A stretch of 64,000 nt of DNA from assembly GCF_030389965.1 (NCBI RefSeq), contig NZ_CP128400.1, forward strand, positions 1,364,001-1,428,000, read 5' to 3'. The position numbers and the translations under genes were made by a program. Positions 45,363 through 54,963 of this stretch are shown in pieces. Below the pieces are notes generated by a model. The model ran no database searches and had not been told where the DNA came from. It saw nothing but the letters and a program-made list of their open reading frames with translations. The first letter of the stretch is position 1, and the number at the start of each line of letters is the position of its first letter. The stretch comes from Candidatus Chlorohelix allophototropha (GTDB taxonomy: Bacteria > Chloroflexota > Chloroflexia > Chloroheliales > Chloroheliaceae).

Positions 45363-45410
45363 CTAATAATTACCTCCAGCAATTCCATAAGCGGGTGAGC
45401 AGCCCGAATT

Positions 45411-45427
45411 TATGCTATTATAGCATA
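45411..45427. promoter_or_regulatory. 17-base palindrome in the divergent exopolysaccharide/GH57 promoter region
   Basis: TATGCTAT-T-ATAGCATA has perfect 8-base arms. On the minus strand it contains TATAAT, which may be the -10 of the exopolysaccharide operon, so a bound repressor would block polymerase. A matching -35 is not evident. Confidence 0.4.
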
Positions 45428-45449
45428 GACACAATCAAATTTTAAAATT

Positions 45450-47066
45450 ATGGAGACCTCATTCTTGACTGGTAAAGTCGAAAGTTCCAGTGTACAAATC
45501 TGCATACACGGTCACTTTTACCAACCGCCTAGGGAAAACCCCTTCACCGGGCTTATTCCGCCTGAGCCGGGCGCTGAACCTTACGCTAATTTTAACGATA
45601 AGATTACAGCAGAGTGTTATAGCCCTAATGCCAAGTTGAATAATTACCGCAATATCAGTTTTAACTTTGGACCTACGCTGGCGGCTTGGCTCGAAAAAAA
45701 TGACCCTGTTACCTACCGCAATGTTATTCAAGCCGACAGTTCAAATGTTGAAAAATACGGTTATGGTAACGCGCTGGCGCAAGTTTATAACCATGTGATT
45801 ATGCCCCTTGCCCGACCTGAAGATATGCGGGTGCAAATTGAGTGGGGTATTGCCGATTTTCAGCGCCGATTCGGACATTTGCCTGAAGGCATGTGGTTGG
45901 CTGAGGCAGCCGTAAATAGTACCGTACTGGAATTATTGGCAGATTGCGGTATAAAATTTACTATACTTGCCCCATGGCAAGCTTATCATGATAGTGTTGA
46001 AACCATTGATCCTCTCGAACATCAGTTAGAGCAAACGCGCCTGCGCAGCAATGTATTAGGAAGCCTGAGCCACCAATTCCACCAAGATGAGCGTTTGCAG
46101 TGGGCTGCTTCTGTTGCGTTAGAACATGCAATTATCCCCGAAACCTTTGACCCGAACGAGCCTTATGAAGTTACTTTGCGAAATGGGAAAAGCATTATAG
46201 TCTTTTTTTACAATGCGCCTCTCAGTGGTGGCGTGTCTTTTGATCACGGTGCAACTTCCGATGCGGATTCTTTTGTAAAAAATTGGATTGCTCCTCAGGT
46301 TAATCTTGATAAGCTTGAACGTGGGGTAGATCAGTTAATCACTATTGCTACCGATGGCGAACTTTACGGGCACCATAAATCCTACCGAGACCTGTTTCTG
46401 AAACGTCTGGTAGAACATTCGATTGAGGCGGCTGGTTTTAACGTAACTTTCCCTTCTCATTGGTTGCGTACTCATCCACCTCGTCGCAAAATCCGAATCT
46501 TGGAAAATACTAGTTGGAGTTGTTTTCACGGAGTCAAACGTTGGGGCGAAGGTTGTGATTGTACTCCCGGTGATACATCTTGGAAAAAATACTTGCGTCT
46601 CGCTTTTAATGTTCTGGGCATGGAAGCTGACCGCCTGTTTAATGAAAATAGTCCAAAACTTTTTGTTGATCCGAATGCTGCCTTGCGCGAATGGCTACAA
46701 GTATATCTTGGCTTTCAGAATGAAAATGACTTTGCGCCTATTCACTTGCGTTTGCCCTCGGACAAAAATATGGAAGCTGCCCGTCGTTTGTTGATGGCTC
46801 AGATTTACAAACATCAAATGTACACCAGTTGTGCATGGTTCTTTGAGGATATAGACCGGATTGAGCCTAGGAATGCGCTGGCGGCGGCAGCAATTACCAT
46901 CCGTTTACTGGGAAGGCAGTTGAATCGCGCAGCAGTTGAACAATTCCAGCACTATCTTGAGCAAGCTCGCAGTAATAAACCTCATCATTACAACGGTTTG
47001 CAGCTTTATAAGCGCGGTGTACGCTGGTCACAACGCCATCAGGTTGAATTATTAATTTCGGATTAG
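45450..47066 (+). CDS. GH57-like glycoside hydrolase family protein
   Basis: 538 residues. The start ICIHGHFYQPPRENPFTG is the typical His-containing first strand of the GH57 barrel; PEGMWLAEAAVN (Glu about 152) aligns with the family nucleophile segment and IATDGELYGHHK (Asp about 302) with the acid. It belongs to the DUF3536-carrying subgroup whose substrate is not known; alpha-glucan processing is a guess. A TTG at 45465 with GGAG 9 bases upstream is an alternative start that would drop five residues. Divergent from the exopolysaccharide operon, so a link to polymer metabolism is possible. Confidence 0.85.
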   Translation: METSFLTGKVESSSVQICIHGHFYQPPRENPFTGLIPPEPGAEPYANFNDKITAECYSPNAKLNNYRNISFNFGPTLAAWLEKNDPVTYRNVIQADSSNVEKYGYGNALAQVYNHVIMPLARPEDMRVQIEWGIADFQRRFGHLPEGMWLAEAAVNSTVLELLADCGIKFTILAPWQAYHDSVETIDPLEHQLEQTRLRSNVLGSLSHQFHQDERLQWAASVALEHAIIPETFDPNEPYEVTLRNGKSIIVFFYNAPLSGGVSFDHGATSDADSFVKNWIAPQVNLDKLERGVDQLITIATDGELYGHHKSYRDLFLKRLVEHSIEAAGFNVTFPSHWLRTHPPRRKIRILENTSWSCFHGVKRWGEGCDCTPGDTSWKKYLRLAFNVLGMEADRLFNENSPKLFVDPNAALREWLQVYLGFQNENDFAPIHLRLPSDKNMEAARRLLMAQIYKHQMYTSCAWFFEDIDRIEPRNALAAAAITIRLLGRQLNRAAVEQFQHYLEQARSNKPHHYNGLQLYKRGVRWSQRHQVELLISD

Positions 47067-47160
47067 TCGAATCATCGCACTATAAATCAGGTAAAATAGC
47101 TTAAAATAAAAGCAACTCTCCGGTTTTCTTAACTGCCAAATTGAATTTGAAGGAATTTAA

Positions 47161-47877
47161 ATGACCGAAAAATTGTATTACATAGATCCTTATTTACAAG
47201 AATTTGAAGCCAAAATCGTAACTATAAGCGAGGATAGATTGGCTGTAGCCCTCGATCGCAGCTTGTTCTTTACGCCCGGTGGTGGACAGCCAACTGACAC
47301 CGGAACTCTCACGATTGATGGTGAAATCTATAATGTCACCGAAGCCTATAGCTCGGAAGGGCTAACTTGGCATAAGCTCGACCGCGCGTTACCAACCGGA
47401 TTAAAAGGGCAGTCCTTGAAAGGTGCGCTCGATTGGGAGCGTCGCTATGCAATTATGCGTCATCATACCGCCTTGCATGTGCTTAACGGCGTGGCTTATC
47501 TCGCTTTCGGGGCATTGGTTACGGGCGGTCAAATTTATACTGATCGTGCCCGCATAGACTTGACCTTAGAAGACCTGAATCCGGAGAAGGTGGCATATAT
47601 TGAGAAAGAGTCGAATGCGATAATTGCCAAAGCCTTCGATACTATTCCACGTCTGGTTACTCAGGAAGAAGCGGCAACTATGCCAGAATTGGTGCGTACC
47701 CTTAATGCCATGCCACCGCAGTCAGAAAAAATGCGTGTTGTGGAAATAGCCGGGTTAGATCGGCAGTTTTGCGGCGGCACTCACGTTGCCAATATTCGTG
47801 AGCTTGGAACCCTAAAGGTTTTGGGTACTCGTAGTAAGGGTAAGGTAAACAAGCGCATTGAGATTGGTCTTGAATAA
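47161..47877 (+). CDS. Alanyl-tRNA editing protein AlaX
   Basis: Stand-alone homologue of the AlaRS editing domain; hydrolyses Ser-tRNA-Ala (and Gly-tRNA-Ala). 238 residues. Zinc ligands are HxxxH (His 102, His 106 in HHTALHVLNG) and CGGTH (Cys 204, His 208); the glycine-rich motif is FFTPGGGQPTDTG at ~37-49. The length, with an N-terminal translation-like domain, fits the AlaX-L/M group rather than AlaX-S. Followed after 71 bases by an aminotransferase. Confidence 0.93.
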   Translation: MTEKLYYIDPYLQEFEAKIVTISEDRLAVALDRSLFFTPGGGQPTDTGTLTIDGEIYNVTEAYSSEGLTWHKLDRALPTGLKGQSLKGALDWERRYAIMRHHTALHVLNGVAYLAFGALVTGGQIYTDRARIDLTLEDLNPEKVAYIEKESNAIIAKAFDTIPRLVTQEEAATMPELVRTLNAMPPQSEKMRVVEIAGLDRQFCGGTHVANIRELGTLKVLGTRSKGKVNKRIEIGLE

Positions 47878-47948
47878 GCTAACCAACCCATAGGAAAATT
47901 ATCTGCATACCAGAATTAACTTTACATAAAAGATGAGGGAGAATTGTA

Positions 47949-49124
47949 ATGGCAAAGTTTGTGGCTAAACGTATGGACATTGTGCCGCCCAGCGGTATTC
48001 GGCGATTCTTTGATATTGCCGCCACTATGCAGGATGTTATTTCATTGGGTGTTGGTGAGCCTGATTTCGTAACTCCCGATAATATTCGTCGAGCAGCGGT
48101 TGATTCAATCGAAAAAGGTCAAACCCGCTACACTTCCAACGCCGGTATTTTGGAACTGCGGCAGCTTGTGCAAGCGCACTTGAATCATCGCTATGGAGTA
48201 GATTACGACCCTATCCATGAGATGATTATCACAGTGGGGGTGAGTGAAGCCCTTCAAACGGTATGCTTAGCTTCGCTTAATCCGGGTGAAGAAGTGTTGA
48301 TACCTGAACCGAGTTTCGTATCATACGCGCCTTCGGTTATTTTTGCCGGTGCAACTCCGGTTTATGTACCAACCAGCGTCGATGAACAATTTATGCCGAC
48401 GGTAGCCGACCTTGAAGCGAGGGTAACGCCTAACACCCGTGCGCTGTTGCTGGGTTATCCCAACAACCCTACCGGAGCGGTGTTAACTCCTCAACGCGCC
48501 TTAGAAATTGCCGAATTTGCCAAGAAGCATGACTTATTGGTTTTCAGCGATGAGATTTATGATCGCTTGGTTTATGGTGTTGAGCATATTTGCATCGCCG
48601 CACTACCGGGCATGAAAGAGCGCACCGTCACTTTAGGCGGCTTTAGCAAGGCTTATGCAATGACCGGATGGCGTATTGGCTATGTATGCGCTCCTGCCGA
48701 TATTATCGGAGCTTCTCTCCGTATTCACCAGTATGCAATTATGAGCGCTCCCACTGCTGGACAACATGCCGCGATTGAAGCCCTGAAGAATAATGAACAT
48801 TCGGTGCTAGAAATGGTCGCGGAATATGATCGTCGCCGCCAGTTTATGGTCAAATCTTTCAACGAAATCGGGCTGCCATGTTTTGAGCCAAAGGGCGCAT
48901 TTTACACCTTCCCCAGTATCAAGGCTACTGGTATGAACGAAGATGATTTCTGCGAAAAACTTTTGGTAGAGGAACATGTAGCGGTAGTGCCGGGATACTC
49001 GTTTGGTCCAAGCGGAGCAGGACACATTCGCGCCTGTTATGCTACCAGCCTGCCAAAAATAGAGGAAGCTATGGAGCGCATTAACCGCTTTGTACGCCGC
49101 TATTCTAGCGTTGGAGTGCGGTAA
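47949..49124 (+). CDS. Class I/II pyridoxal phosphate aminotransferase (aspartate aminotransferase-like)
   Basis: 391 residues of fold type I. ISLGVGEPDFVTPDNIRRAA, NPTGAVLTP, VFSDEIYDRLVYG and the PLP lysine in GGFSKAYAMTGWRIGY (Lys 234) mark the aspartate/aromatic aminotransferase Ig-gamma subgroup. It is the PatA/AspC-like kind with broad substrate choice. It sits 9 bases before the next gene, with which it is cotranscribed. Confidence 0.92.
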   Translation: MAKFVAKRMDIVPPSGIRRFFDIAATMQDVISLGVGEPDFVTPDNIRRAAVDSIEKGQTRYTSNAGILELRQLVQAHLNHRYGVDYDPIHEMIITVGVSEALQTVCLASLNPGEEVLIPEPSFVSYAPSVIFAGATPVYVPTSVDEQFMPTVADLEARVTPNTRALLLGYPNNPTGAVLTPQRALEIAEFAKKHDLLVFSDEIYDRLVYGVEHICIAALPGMKERTVTLGGFSKAYAMTGWRIGYVCAPADIIGASLRIHQYAIMSAPTAGQHAAIEALKNNEHSVLEMVAEYDRRRQFMVKSFNEIGLPCFEPKGAFYTFPSIKATGMNEDDFCEKLLVEEHVAVVPGYSFGPSGAGHIRACYATSLPKIEEAMERINRFVRRYSSVGVR

Positions 49125-49133
49125 CCTCCCCGA

Positions 49134-50381
49134 ATGTCATCTATTAGCGATTTGCTTACGAATGAAACCAAGTTGCGCGCCCTGACTCTTAACGTCTGGG
49201 GCGTGCCTTTTTTTACAGCGGAACGTAAAATGCGCATTGCGGCAATCGCACAGCACTTGCTGGAGCTAAAGCCTGATGTTGTAGCGATTCAAGAAGCATG
49301 GTTGTCTCTCGACCGACGCACACTGGTGGAAGGTGGCAAACGTGCTGGACTCAAGCACTGGCATTATTTCGCATCGGGTGTAAATGGTAGCGGTTTGTTA
49401 TTGCTATCACGTTATCCATTGGTAGATGTTGCCTTTTTACGCTTCAAGCTCACCTCCCGCCCGGAAAGAGTTCCCCAGGAACTCGATTATTTCGGGGGTA
49501 AAGGTATCGGGTATGCCCGGATACAGACTCCAACCGGGTTTGTCGAACTGTTTAATATTCATCCGGTAGCGCAATACACCGGAGATAGTAACGATTTATA
49601 TCGTGCCCATCGCGCCGCTGCCGCTTACGAAGCCGCAAGGTTTGTAAATACCCATGCAAATCGAAAATATCCCGTTATTTTGATGGGCGATTTGAATATG
49701 CGTCCTGATCAATTGCCCTATCGCCTTTTGCGCCACTTGGCAAATCTGTTGGATAGTTATTCCGAACTGAATCCGCAAGACCCCGGTTACACCTATTCGG
49801 TCAATAATCCCTATTCAAACAAGAGCGAGCCATCCAAGCGGTTGGATTATATACTTTATCGCGCAGGCAGTGAATCTAGTATAACTCCAGTTTCAAGTGC
49901 TTTGTGTTTTAACCAGATAAATACACAAGCACCTCGCGCCTATACCGATCATTATGGGGTATTGAGCGAATTTCAGTTGAATTGTACTCAAATCGTTGCT
50001 AACGAATTGCCTTCCAACCCACCTCAACTCTATTGTGAACTGGAAGAATTGCTTTACGAGTCATTGGTAGAGGCACGCTGCCGCAAGGAATCGCACTTGC
50101 TAAATATGGGGGTTGCGTTAGTGGGGTGGTTGGTATTCACTTTCTGGAATCGCCGCGCAATAATCCCGGTGCGATTACTAACCGGGTATTATTGGCTGGT
50201 ACAAGGTTGGCTATCGTTGCTGGTTGTACCAGAAGAAATAAGTGGGCTTGAATCGATGTTGGAAGAGGTTAGAAAACAGCTACCACCCGTTAATTCAATC
50301 TCTCAGTTCGGTGGAACGGAAAATCACCCGGTCGTACCAGAGTGCGAGGATGGTAATCACGAAGAATACCGCGATAAGTAG
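49134..50381 (+). CDS. Endonuclease/exonuclease/phosphatase family protein with C-terminal membrane segment
   Basis: 415 residues. Family motifs: LTLNVWGVPFFT (Asn), VVAIQEAW (Glu), NIHPVAQY (His), VILMGDLNMRPD (Asp/Asn) and YTDHYGVLSEF (Asp-His), so the metal-dependent phosphodiesterase site is complete. It most resembles neutral sphingomyelinase-like bacterial members. About residues 325-370 include two hydrophobic stretches (GVALVGWLVFTFW, GYYWLVQGWLSLLVVP), suggesting membrane attachment. The 3' end overlaps the convergent glycosyltransferase gene by 87 bases. A phosphodiester-cleaving lipid or phosphate substrate is possible. Confidence 0.82.
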   Translation: MSSISDLLTNETKLRALTLNVWGVPFFTAERKMRIAAIAQHLLELKPDVVAIQEAWLSLDRRTLVEGGKRAGLKHWHYFASGVNGSGLLLLSRYPLVDVAFLRFKLTSRPERVPQELDYFGGKGIGYARIQTPTGFVELFNIHPVAQYTGDSNDLYRAHRAAAAYEAARFVNTHANRKYPVILMGDLNMRPDQLPYRLLRHLANLLDSYSELNPQDPGYTYSVNNPYSNKSEPSKRLDYILYRAGSESSITPVSSALCFNQINTQAPRAYTDHYGVLSEFQLNCTQIVANELPSNPPQLYCELEELLYESLVEARCRKESHLLNMGVALVGWLVFTFWNRRAIIPVRLLTGYYWLVQGWLSLLVVPEEISGLESMLEEVRKQLPPVNSISQFGGTENHPVVPECEDGNHEEYRDK

Positions 50382-52436
50382 TACCAGCAACTTACCGCGC
50401 CAGCCTTGCCGTTTCCACAGTCTTGAGGAAAAGATACCCGCTCCTACCGCGACTACTGGTAAGGCAAAAAGTGAATAACGTACATAGAGGTTGGTTATCC
50501 AGCCGAGTATTGCAAAGAGCAATGCAATGGCATACCAGCTAAGACTAACCCGTAATAAGCGACCGCGCCCTTCCTGAAATTCTATATTGTCCTCTGTTTC
50601 CACCGGAAGAAGTCCATTCTTGCCGTTATTCCACAACCACCATAAAGCCCAGAGCGCAAAGATTAAGGGAATGAGATTGAAATAAACCTGCCCCTCTGCC
50701 CAGAAACCGGACAACCCTCCCCATAACCAATCCCCGAAATTGTTGACAGGCTTGCGGATTAATCCCAAACGAGGGTCTGCTACCGAACCACCCACATATA
50801 GCAAATTGCCTTTTGTAGTTGTGGCGGTGCCGCTTACTTTGCTGCTAATCGTATCCAACGCCTGTGGAATCATCTCCACCAGTGTTTGACGATGGTAAAT
50901 GGCGATTGAAAGCACCAATGCCAGCAGATAAGCCAGTCCCAGAAATTTCGCTCCGTTTCTTTCTCTGAACCACTGTACCAACGCAAACAGCAGGAAAACT
51001 GCCCCGCTAAGTATAGTTACGCCCGGATGTTGCATGAAAGAAGCCAGCAAAGTCAGCGTGAGGATAAAGAAATAAAAAGGACGATTTAACTGTTTATATT
51101 TAACTGCCACCAAACACAGCGCGACCATCATCAGCCACTCGCCGTACATATTGGAGACTTGCCCGAAGCCGATTGAAATCCATGCTACAGGTATGGTGAC
51201 CATGAAAAAAGCGGCAAATACGGCAGTGCGTCCGTCTCCCACCGTCTTTTTAACTAGATAGAACGCCAACAATGCCCGTGAGGTATCGAAAGCGGTCATC
51301 CAGAATTTTTGCAATAAGTTGACATCGGGTATTAGCCATTGGAACAAACCCATCATAAAATATCCGGTGGTGGGATAATAGGTTTCTTTGCCCCCCCACT
51401 CTGCCGATTGTATTTTTTGGAAGAATAGTCCTTTGTCCCACAGCATCTGGAAATGGTTATAGTGAAAGCCCATATCGGTCATTTGGATATGAGGATGCAA
51501 CGTTCCACCGAAGCGGATTGCCAGCGCCAGCCCGAAAAAGCTCAACACCCACGCGCGTTCCCACCGATATTGCCACACCGCACGCATCGGCAAATCCAGT
51601 ATCACCAACGCCAGCAATGCCAAAAAGAAGGCAAAGGACAGTTTGGCAGAGAAGATGGTAAGCCACGGACGGGCAGGTGTGGCAATGACATAAGCCATTA
51701 CTGCCAACACGGTTGCACCTGTGCCAAATCCGACCCAACCGTTTAAGCCCGCTCTGGTGACAATCAGGTACGTGAATAATACTGTTGCCAGCAAGTACAA
51801 CAGTTGCGTAACGGGCGGTAAGGTGAAGCTAGTGCCCATCGCTGTGATTTCCGCACCCCAGAAAACCAGCCCAAGTTCGCGGGGGTCGTCGGGTGGGTAA
51901 AAAGGCGTGGTTTTAAGAGTTAGGCGCAGATCACCATATATACCAGTGATGGCAGAAGCGGGTATAACGAAATCATAATCTACCTTGCCGGAGTCAATCT
52001 TGTAATAGCCGATGAGCGTTTCATTGGCATAAACATACAGGTCTAGGTTAGGATTCGGGTTGCCACCGGGTTGGAGTTTTAGCCTTAAGCCGTATTCATG
52101 CTTCCCGACTCCCATAAAATTAAGGTAGGATTCGCCGCGAGTCCAGCGCGAATTTGGCACATTTGGGGTTGGGGTAGTCGGTTCGCGTCCGTTGAACTTT
52201 GACACAAAGGGTTCATCTAGTCGAAAATGGCTATTCTGATCGAGGTTATAATTCCAACCGGGCTGCCACGAAAGCACAAAAACCCCAACCGATACCAGCA
52301 CTAGCAAGTAAAGCGCGGGAGATGAAAGAGCTTTGCGCCAGAGGCTCATTTCGTCACGCCATGATGAAGCTAGCCATAAGCGAATTTTATTGCTTGAGAT
52401 AACTGCTTTTTCCGGTTTGGCAATAACCTTGCTCAA
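50295..52436 (-). CDS. Polytopic membrane glycosyltransferase (ArnT/PMT-like), second of pair
   Basis: 713 residues, about a dozen membrane helices with a large extracytoplasmic loop near the N-terminus (beta-rich, ~55-200: YLNFMGVGKHEYGLRLKLQP, ENETLIGYYKIDS-like). The GT-C type DxD-like motif may be QMTDMGFHYNHF near residue 320. It uses a lipid-linked sugar and acts outside. Start is TTG directly following the stop of the upstream gene. Its 3' end overlaps the convergent nuclease-family gene. Glycan and acceptor unknown. Confidence 0.7.
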   Translation of the reverse strand: MSKVIAKPEKAVISSNKIRLWLASSWRDEMSLWRKALSSPALYLLVLVSVGVFVLSWQPGWNYNLDQNSHFRLDEPFVSKFNGREPTTPTPNVPNSRWTRGESYLNFMGVGKHEYGLRLKLQPGGNPNPNLDLYVYANETLIGYYKIDSGKVDYDFVIPASAITGIYGDLRLTLKTTPFYPPDDPRELGLVFWGAEITAMGTSFTLPPVTQLLYLLATVLFTYLIVTRAGLNGWVGFGTGATVLAVMAYVIATPARPWLTIFSAKLSFAFFLALLALVILDLPMRAVWQYRWERAWVLSFFGLALAIRFGGTLHPHIQMTDMGFHYNHFQMLWDKGLFFQKIQSAEWGGKETYYPTTGYFMMGLFQWLIPDVNLLQKFWMTAFDTSRALLAFYLVKKTVGDGRTAVFAAFFMVTIPVAWISIGFGQVSNMYGEWLMMVALCLVAVKYKQLNRPFYFFILTLTLLASFMQHPGVTILSGAVFLLFALVQWFRERNGAKFLGLAYLLALVLSIAIYHRQTLVEMIPQALDTISSKVSGTATTTKGNLLYVGGSVADPRLGLIRKPVNNFGDWLWGGLSGFWAEGQVYFNLIPLIFALWALWWLWNNGKNGLLPVETEDNIEFQEGRGRLLRVSLSWYAIALLFAILGWITNLYVRYSLFALPVVAVGAGIFSSRLWKRQGWRGKLLVLLIAVFFVITILALWYDRVIFRSTELRD

Positions 52437-54593
52437 TTATGGAGTTACCTCGACATATCCCAAAGTGTAGGCATCACTATAATCAGCCAAGGGTATTCGC
52501 GCTGTGTTCGCTGCATCGTAAAGCCCTACAATAATTTTATAACGTCCTATTGGCAGGTTCGGGGGTAGCGGAAGGCTATGCACATCTTGATAAAAATCGC
52601 CTTTGCGCCAAGTGCGGGTATCCCCTTTACCATCGAGCGGTAACAAATCGCGTTGCGCTACCCGTTGCCCGGTTTTTTCATCTATCAGATGGATAAACAC
52701 CTTAGCTTGTTGCAGTGGGGTAGCAACTGTTTCCCAGACCAGCCGCAAATCTAGTGTACGAGTACCGCTATCTTTCGTGTTCAGCCTCAAAACCCCGTCT
52801 GCTTCCACCGGATCGTAATTAGCTTTACCCTGAAAACTGCTACTTGCCCCAAAACTATAAAGGGTTAGCCCGTTTGAAAAGCGCGTTGGCGCTGGCTGGA
52901 ATCTACTCCGGTAAAGGTCAACGTAATCAAAGGTAAAGGCTTTGGCTGTAAGCGTCTGGAAATATTCTACCGAAGCGGGGGTGAGTTGCGGAAGGGCAAT
53001 TTTCCCATCCAGAGCAATCCAACTGCTCGAAGTGGCAGCCGCGCTCATAATTGCTTGCGCCCGTCCTTTTTGGAAAGTGTCATCCACCTGCCCACGCTCA
53101 CGGTTAAGATTAAATATTTGCCCGGTCATTTCACCTAAACCGCGTCGGTCAATATCAAGGTTAAGATAAACCATATAACCGGCGCTATCTACTAGGAACT
53201 TACCATCGGGGGTACGTGTCGGTTCACGTCCTGAGAGGAAGGCAAAACCCGGGTCAAAGCTCAAAATGCTGCTGCTATCGGGTTGCTGCCTTAGATACTC
53301 GCTCGAAGCGTGATAAACCCGATCAACCGTCACGCTTTGTCCCTGTAGCCATTGTCGCGCTGCTAGAGGCATAACTACCAATAGCAGCGCCACCAATCCG
53401 GTTGCCGCCAGTGTATAAAATTGCTGGTCGGGCTTGCGAACTTCAAATATAAAAAGCCCCCCTGCCAGCAAGGCAAGCGGTAAAGCCAATTGCGCGTAAT
53501 ACCAAGGGTGAAAACTCTTACCAACCAGCAAGGTAGCCAGCAAAGGAAAACTCCATGTGGCGGGTATCATCCACAGGTCGTTGCTTGTTTGGCGGCGAAT
53601 TACCCGCCACGCAATGATACAAAATACCATCCCTGCCAGCAGCAAGGTTAAAGCGGCTTGTGGTTCTTCTGCCAATCGTCCTATTTGGTCGCGCCCCTCC
53701 GCTACTTCCTGCGGGCGTAATAGTTGGAAGAAAAAAATCTGTCGGATGAATTGACCGATTCCACCCGCAAACCCGAAAAAGCCCACAATAAGCGCAGTCA
53801 AACCCGTAAATCCTGCGGCAGTCAAGCCTAACCCGCGCCAGTTGCGTTTCCAAGCTAGATAAACCAGAAAGCCGAAAATTACCGCCACACCGGGCAATTT
53901 GCTCAGGAAAGCCATTCCTGCCAGCGCGCCCGCCCCGGCAAACCATAGCGGGTTGATTTGCTTGCGTAAGCCTTCGAGCAAGCAAATAAAAGCGAAGACC
54001 GCAAAAAGATTTGAGATGGTTTCCAGCACCGCGATTTGGGAGGCACGCACATCTACTGCCAGCAGCACCGCGGCAGCTATTCCGGGTAAGCCCCACAATA
54101 TCCCTTTATTGCCCCACATTCTTGAGCCAGCCCATGCAACTCCGGCACAGGTGATCAATCCGGCAATAACGGTTAGCCAGCGTAAAGCGGCGTAAGCATC
54201 TGCGCCACCCATTGCGCCGAATAGCTTGATAATAGGCGCAAGTGTTAGCAGCGCGCCCGGTGGATGTGCCAGAAAAAAATCGCGATAGGGTAAATGTCCT
54301 TGCGCCAATTGAGAAGCGGCGCTAAAGTACACCATTTCGTCATAGTTGGAGGCAGACCATCGTCCCGCGCTATCGGGCAACAATTGGGTGGCGCGTACTG
54401 CCCAGCCTGCTGCTAACGCTCCTACCAGCCCTAATCCCCAAAGCATACGGCTTTGGAGCATTATGGGGAATGCGGCAAACTCAATTTTGACTTTCGCACT
54501 CTTTCGTACCGATAACAGCCCAAAAGCGCCCACCAGCCACAAACCGACTACTAGCAGTGGAAAAAGCGGGAAGGGGCTGTGTAACTCATCCAA
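52437..54593 (-). CDS. Polytopic membrane glycosyltransferase (GT39/ArnT-like), first of pair
   Basis: 718 residues from a TTG, with multiple membrane helices (about ten) and a C-terminal soluble beta-rich domain (~560-718) resembling a carbohydrate-binding fold. Motif SNYDEMVYFSAASQLAQGHL, YRDFFLAHPPGALL (the D-E and HPP pattern of GT39 and ArnT) is clear. It probably glycosylates lipid or protein on the outer membrane face using a polyprenyl-phosphate sugar. The open frame continues about 96 codons upstream of the TTG without a stop; see the following feature. The second gene of the pair follows immediately. Confidence 0.78.
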   Translation of the reverse strand: MDELHSPFPLFPLLVVGLWLVGAFGLLSVRKSAKVKIEFAAFPIMLQSRMLWGLGLVGALAAGWAVRATQLLPDSAGRWSASNYDEMVYFSAASQLAQGHLPYRDFFLAHPPGALLTLAPIIKLFGAMGGADAYAALRWLTVIAGLITCAGVAWAGSRMWGNKGILWGLPGIAAAVLLAVDVRASQIAVLETISNLFAVFAFICLLEGLRKQINPLWFAGAGALAGMAFLSKLPGVAVIFGFLVYLAWKRNWRGLGLTAAGFTGLTALIVGFFGFAGGIGQFIRQIFFFQLLRPQEVAEGRDQIGRLAEEPQAALTLLLAGMVFCIIAWRVIRRQTSNDLWMIPATWSFPLLATLLVGKSFHPWYYAQLALPLALLAGGLFIFEVRKPDQQFYTLAATGLVALLLVVMPLAARQWLQGQSVTVDRVYHASSEYLRQQPDSSSILSFDPGFAFLSGREPTRTPDGKFLVDSAGYMVYLNLDIDRRGLGEMTGQIFNLNRERGQVDDTFQKGRAQAIMSAAATSSSWIALDGKIALPQLTPASVEYFQTLTAKAFTFDYVDLYRSRFQPAPTRFSNGLTLYSFGASSSFQGKANYDPVEADGVLRLNTKDSGTRTLDLRLVWETVATPLQQAKVFIHLIDEKTGQRVAQRDLLPLDGKGDTRTWRKGDFYQDVHSLPLPPNLPIGRYKIIVGLYDAANTARIPLADYSDAYTLGYVEVTP

Positions 54594-54880
54594 CGGGCTG
54601 CCTCGTTCATCAATTCTGATGGGGTCAAAATCCAGCCGAATCAGTGCATCAAGCCCACGCCATATTGAAGCTGGTATTTTCAGGGCAATAATTAGACCGA
54701 GCGCACCGAGAATTAGGCATATGCTAAAGCTCGCCTCGAAAAATATAGTTAGAGCAAGGTGCGTTGGTTCGGAAGTACCAGACGCTTTATGGGGAGTTTT
54801 GGTTGGTAAACCTTTGATAGTTTGAATATCCTCCGGTATCAGATTATAACAAAGGCTAACTAGACAGGCAAAAAAGGCTC
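54594..54880 (-). other. Open upstream extension of the GT39-like gene, no standard start codon
   Basis: The frame of 52437-54593 stays open back to about 54880. It would encode SICLILGALGLIIALKIPAS, which looks like an extra membrane helix, followed by RLDFDPIRIDERGSPLDELH, reading smoothly into the annotated start. GGAGG at 54834-54830 is a ribosome-site-like motif, but no ATG, GTG or TTG follows it in frame. Either the protein starts at a rare codon, an indel hides a start, or it is untranslated. The rest of the 54594-54963 gap holds only a GGAGG-like site before the esterase. Confidence 0.4.
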
Positions 54881-54963
54881 AAGCATGTGCATTGGTATGG
54901 TAAAATCATCTGATTATACTTTGAATTCAAGTTTCAAGACCTGTTGGAGGTTATATTTAGCCG

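Noticed and set aside
50295-54593. Treating the two large membrane proteins as one fused or frameshifted gene
   Set aside because: Each has its own full-length set of helices and they meet at a stop followed by a TTG start, so they are two tandem genes.
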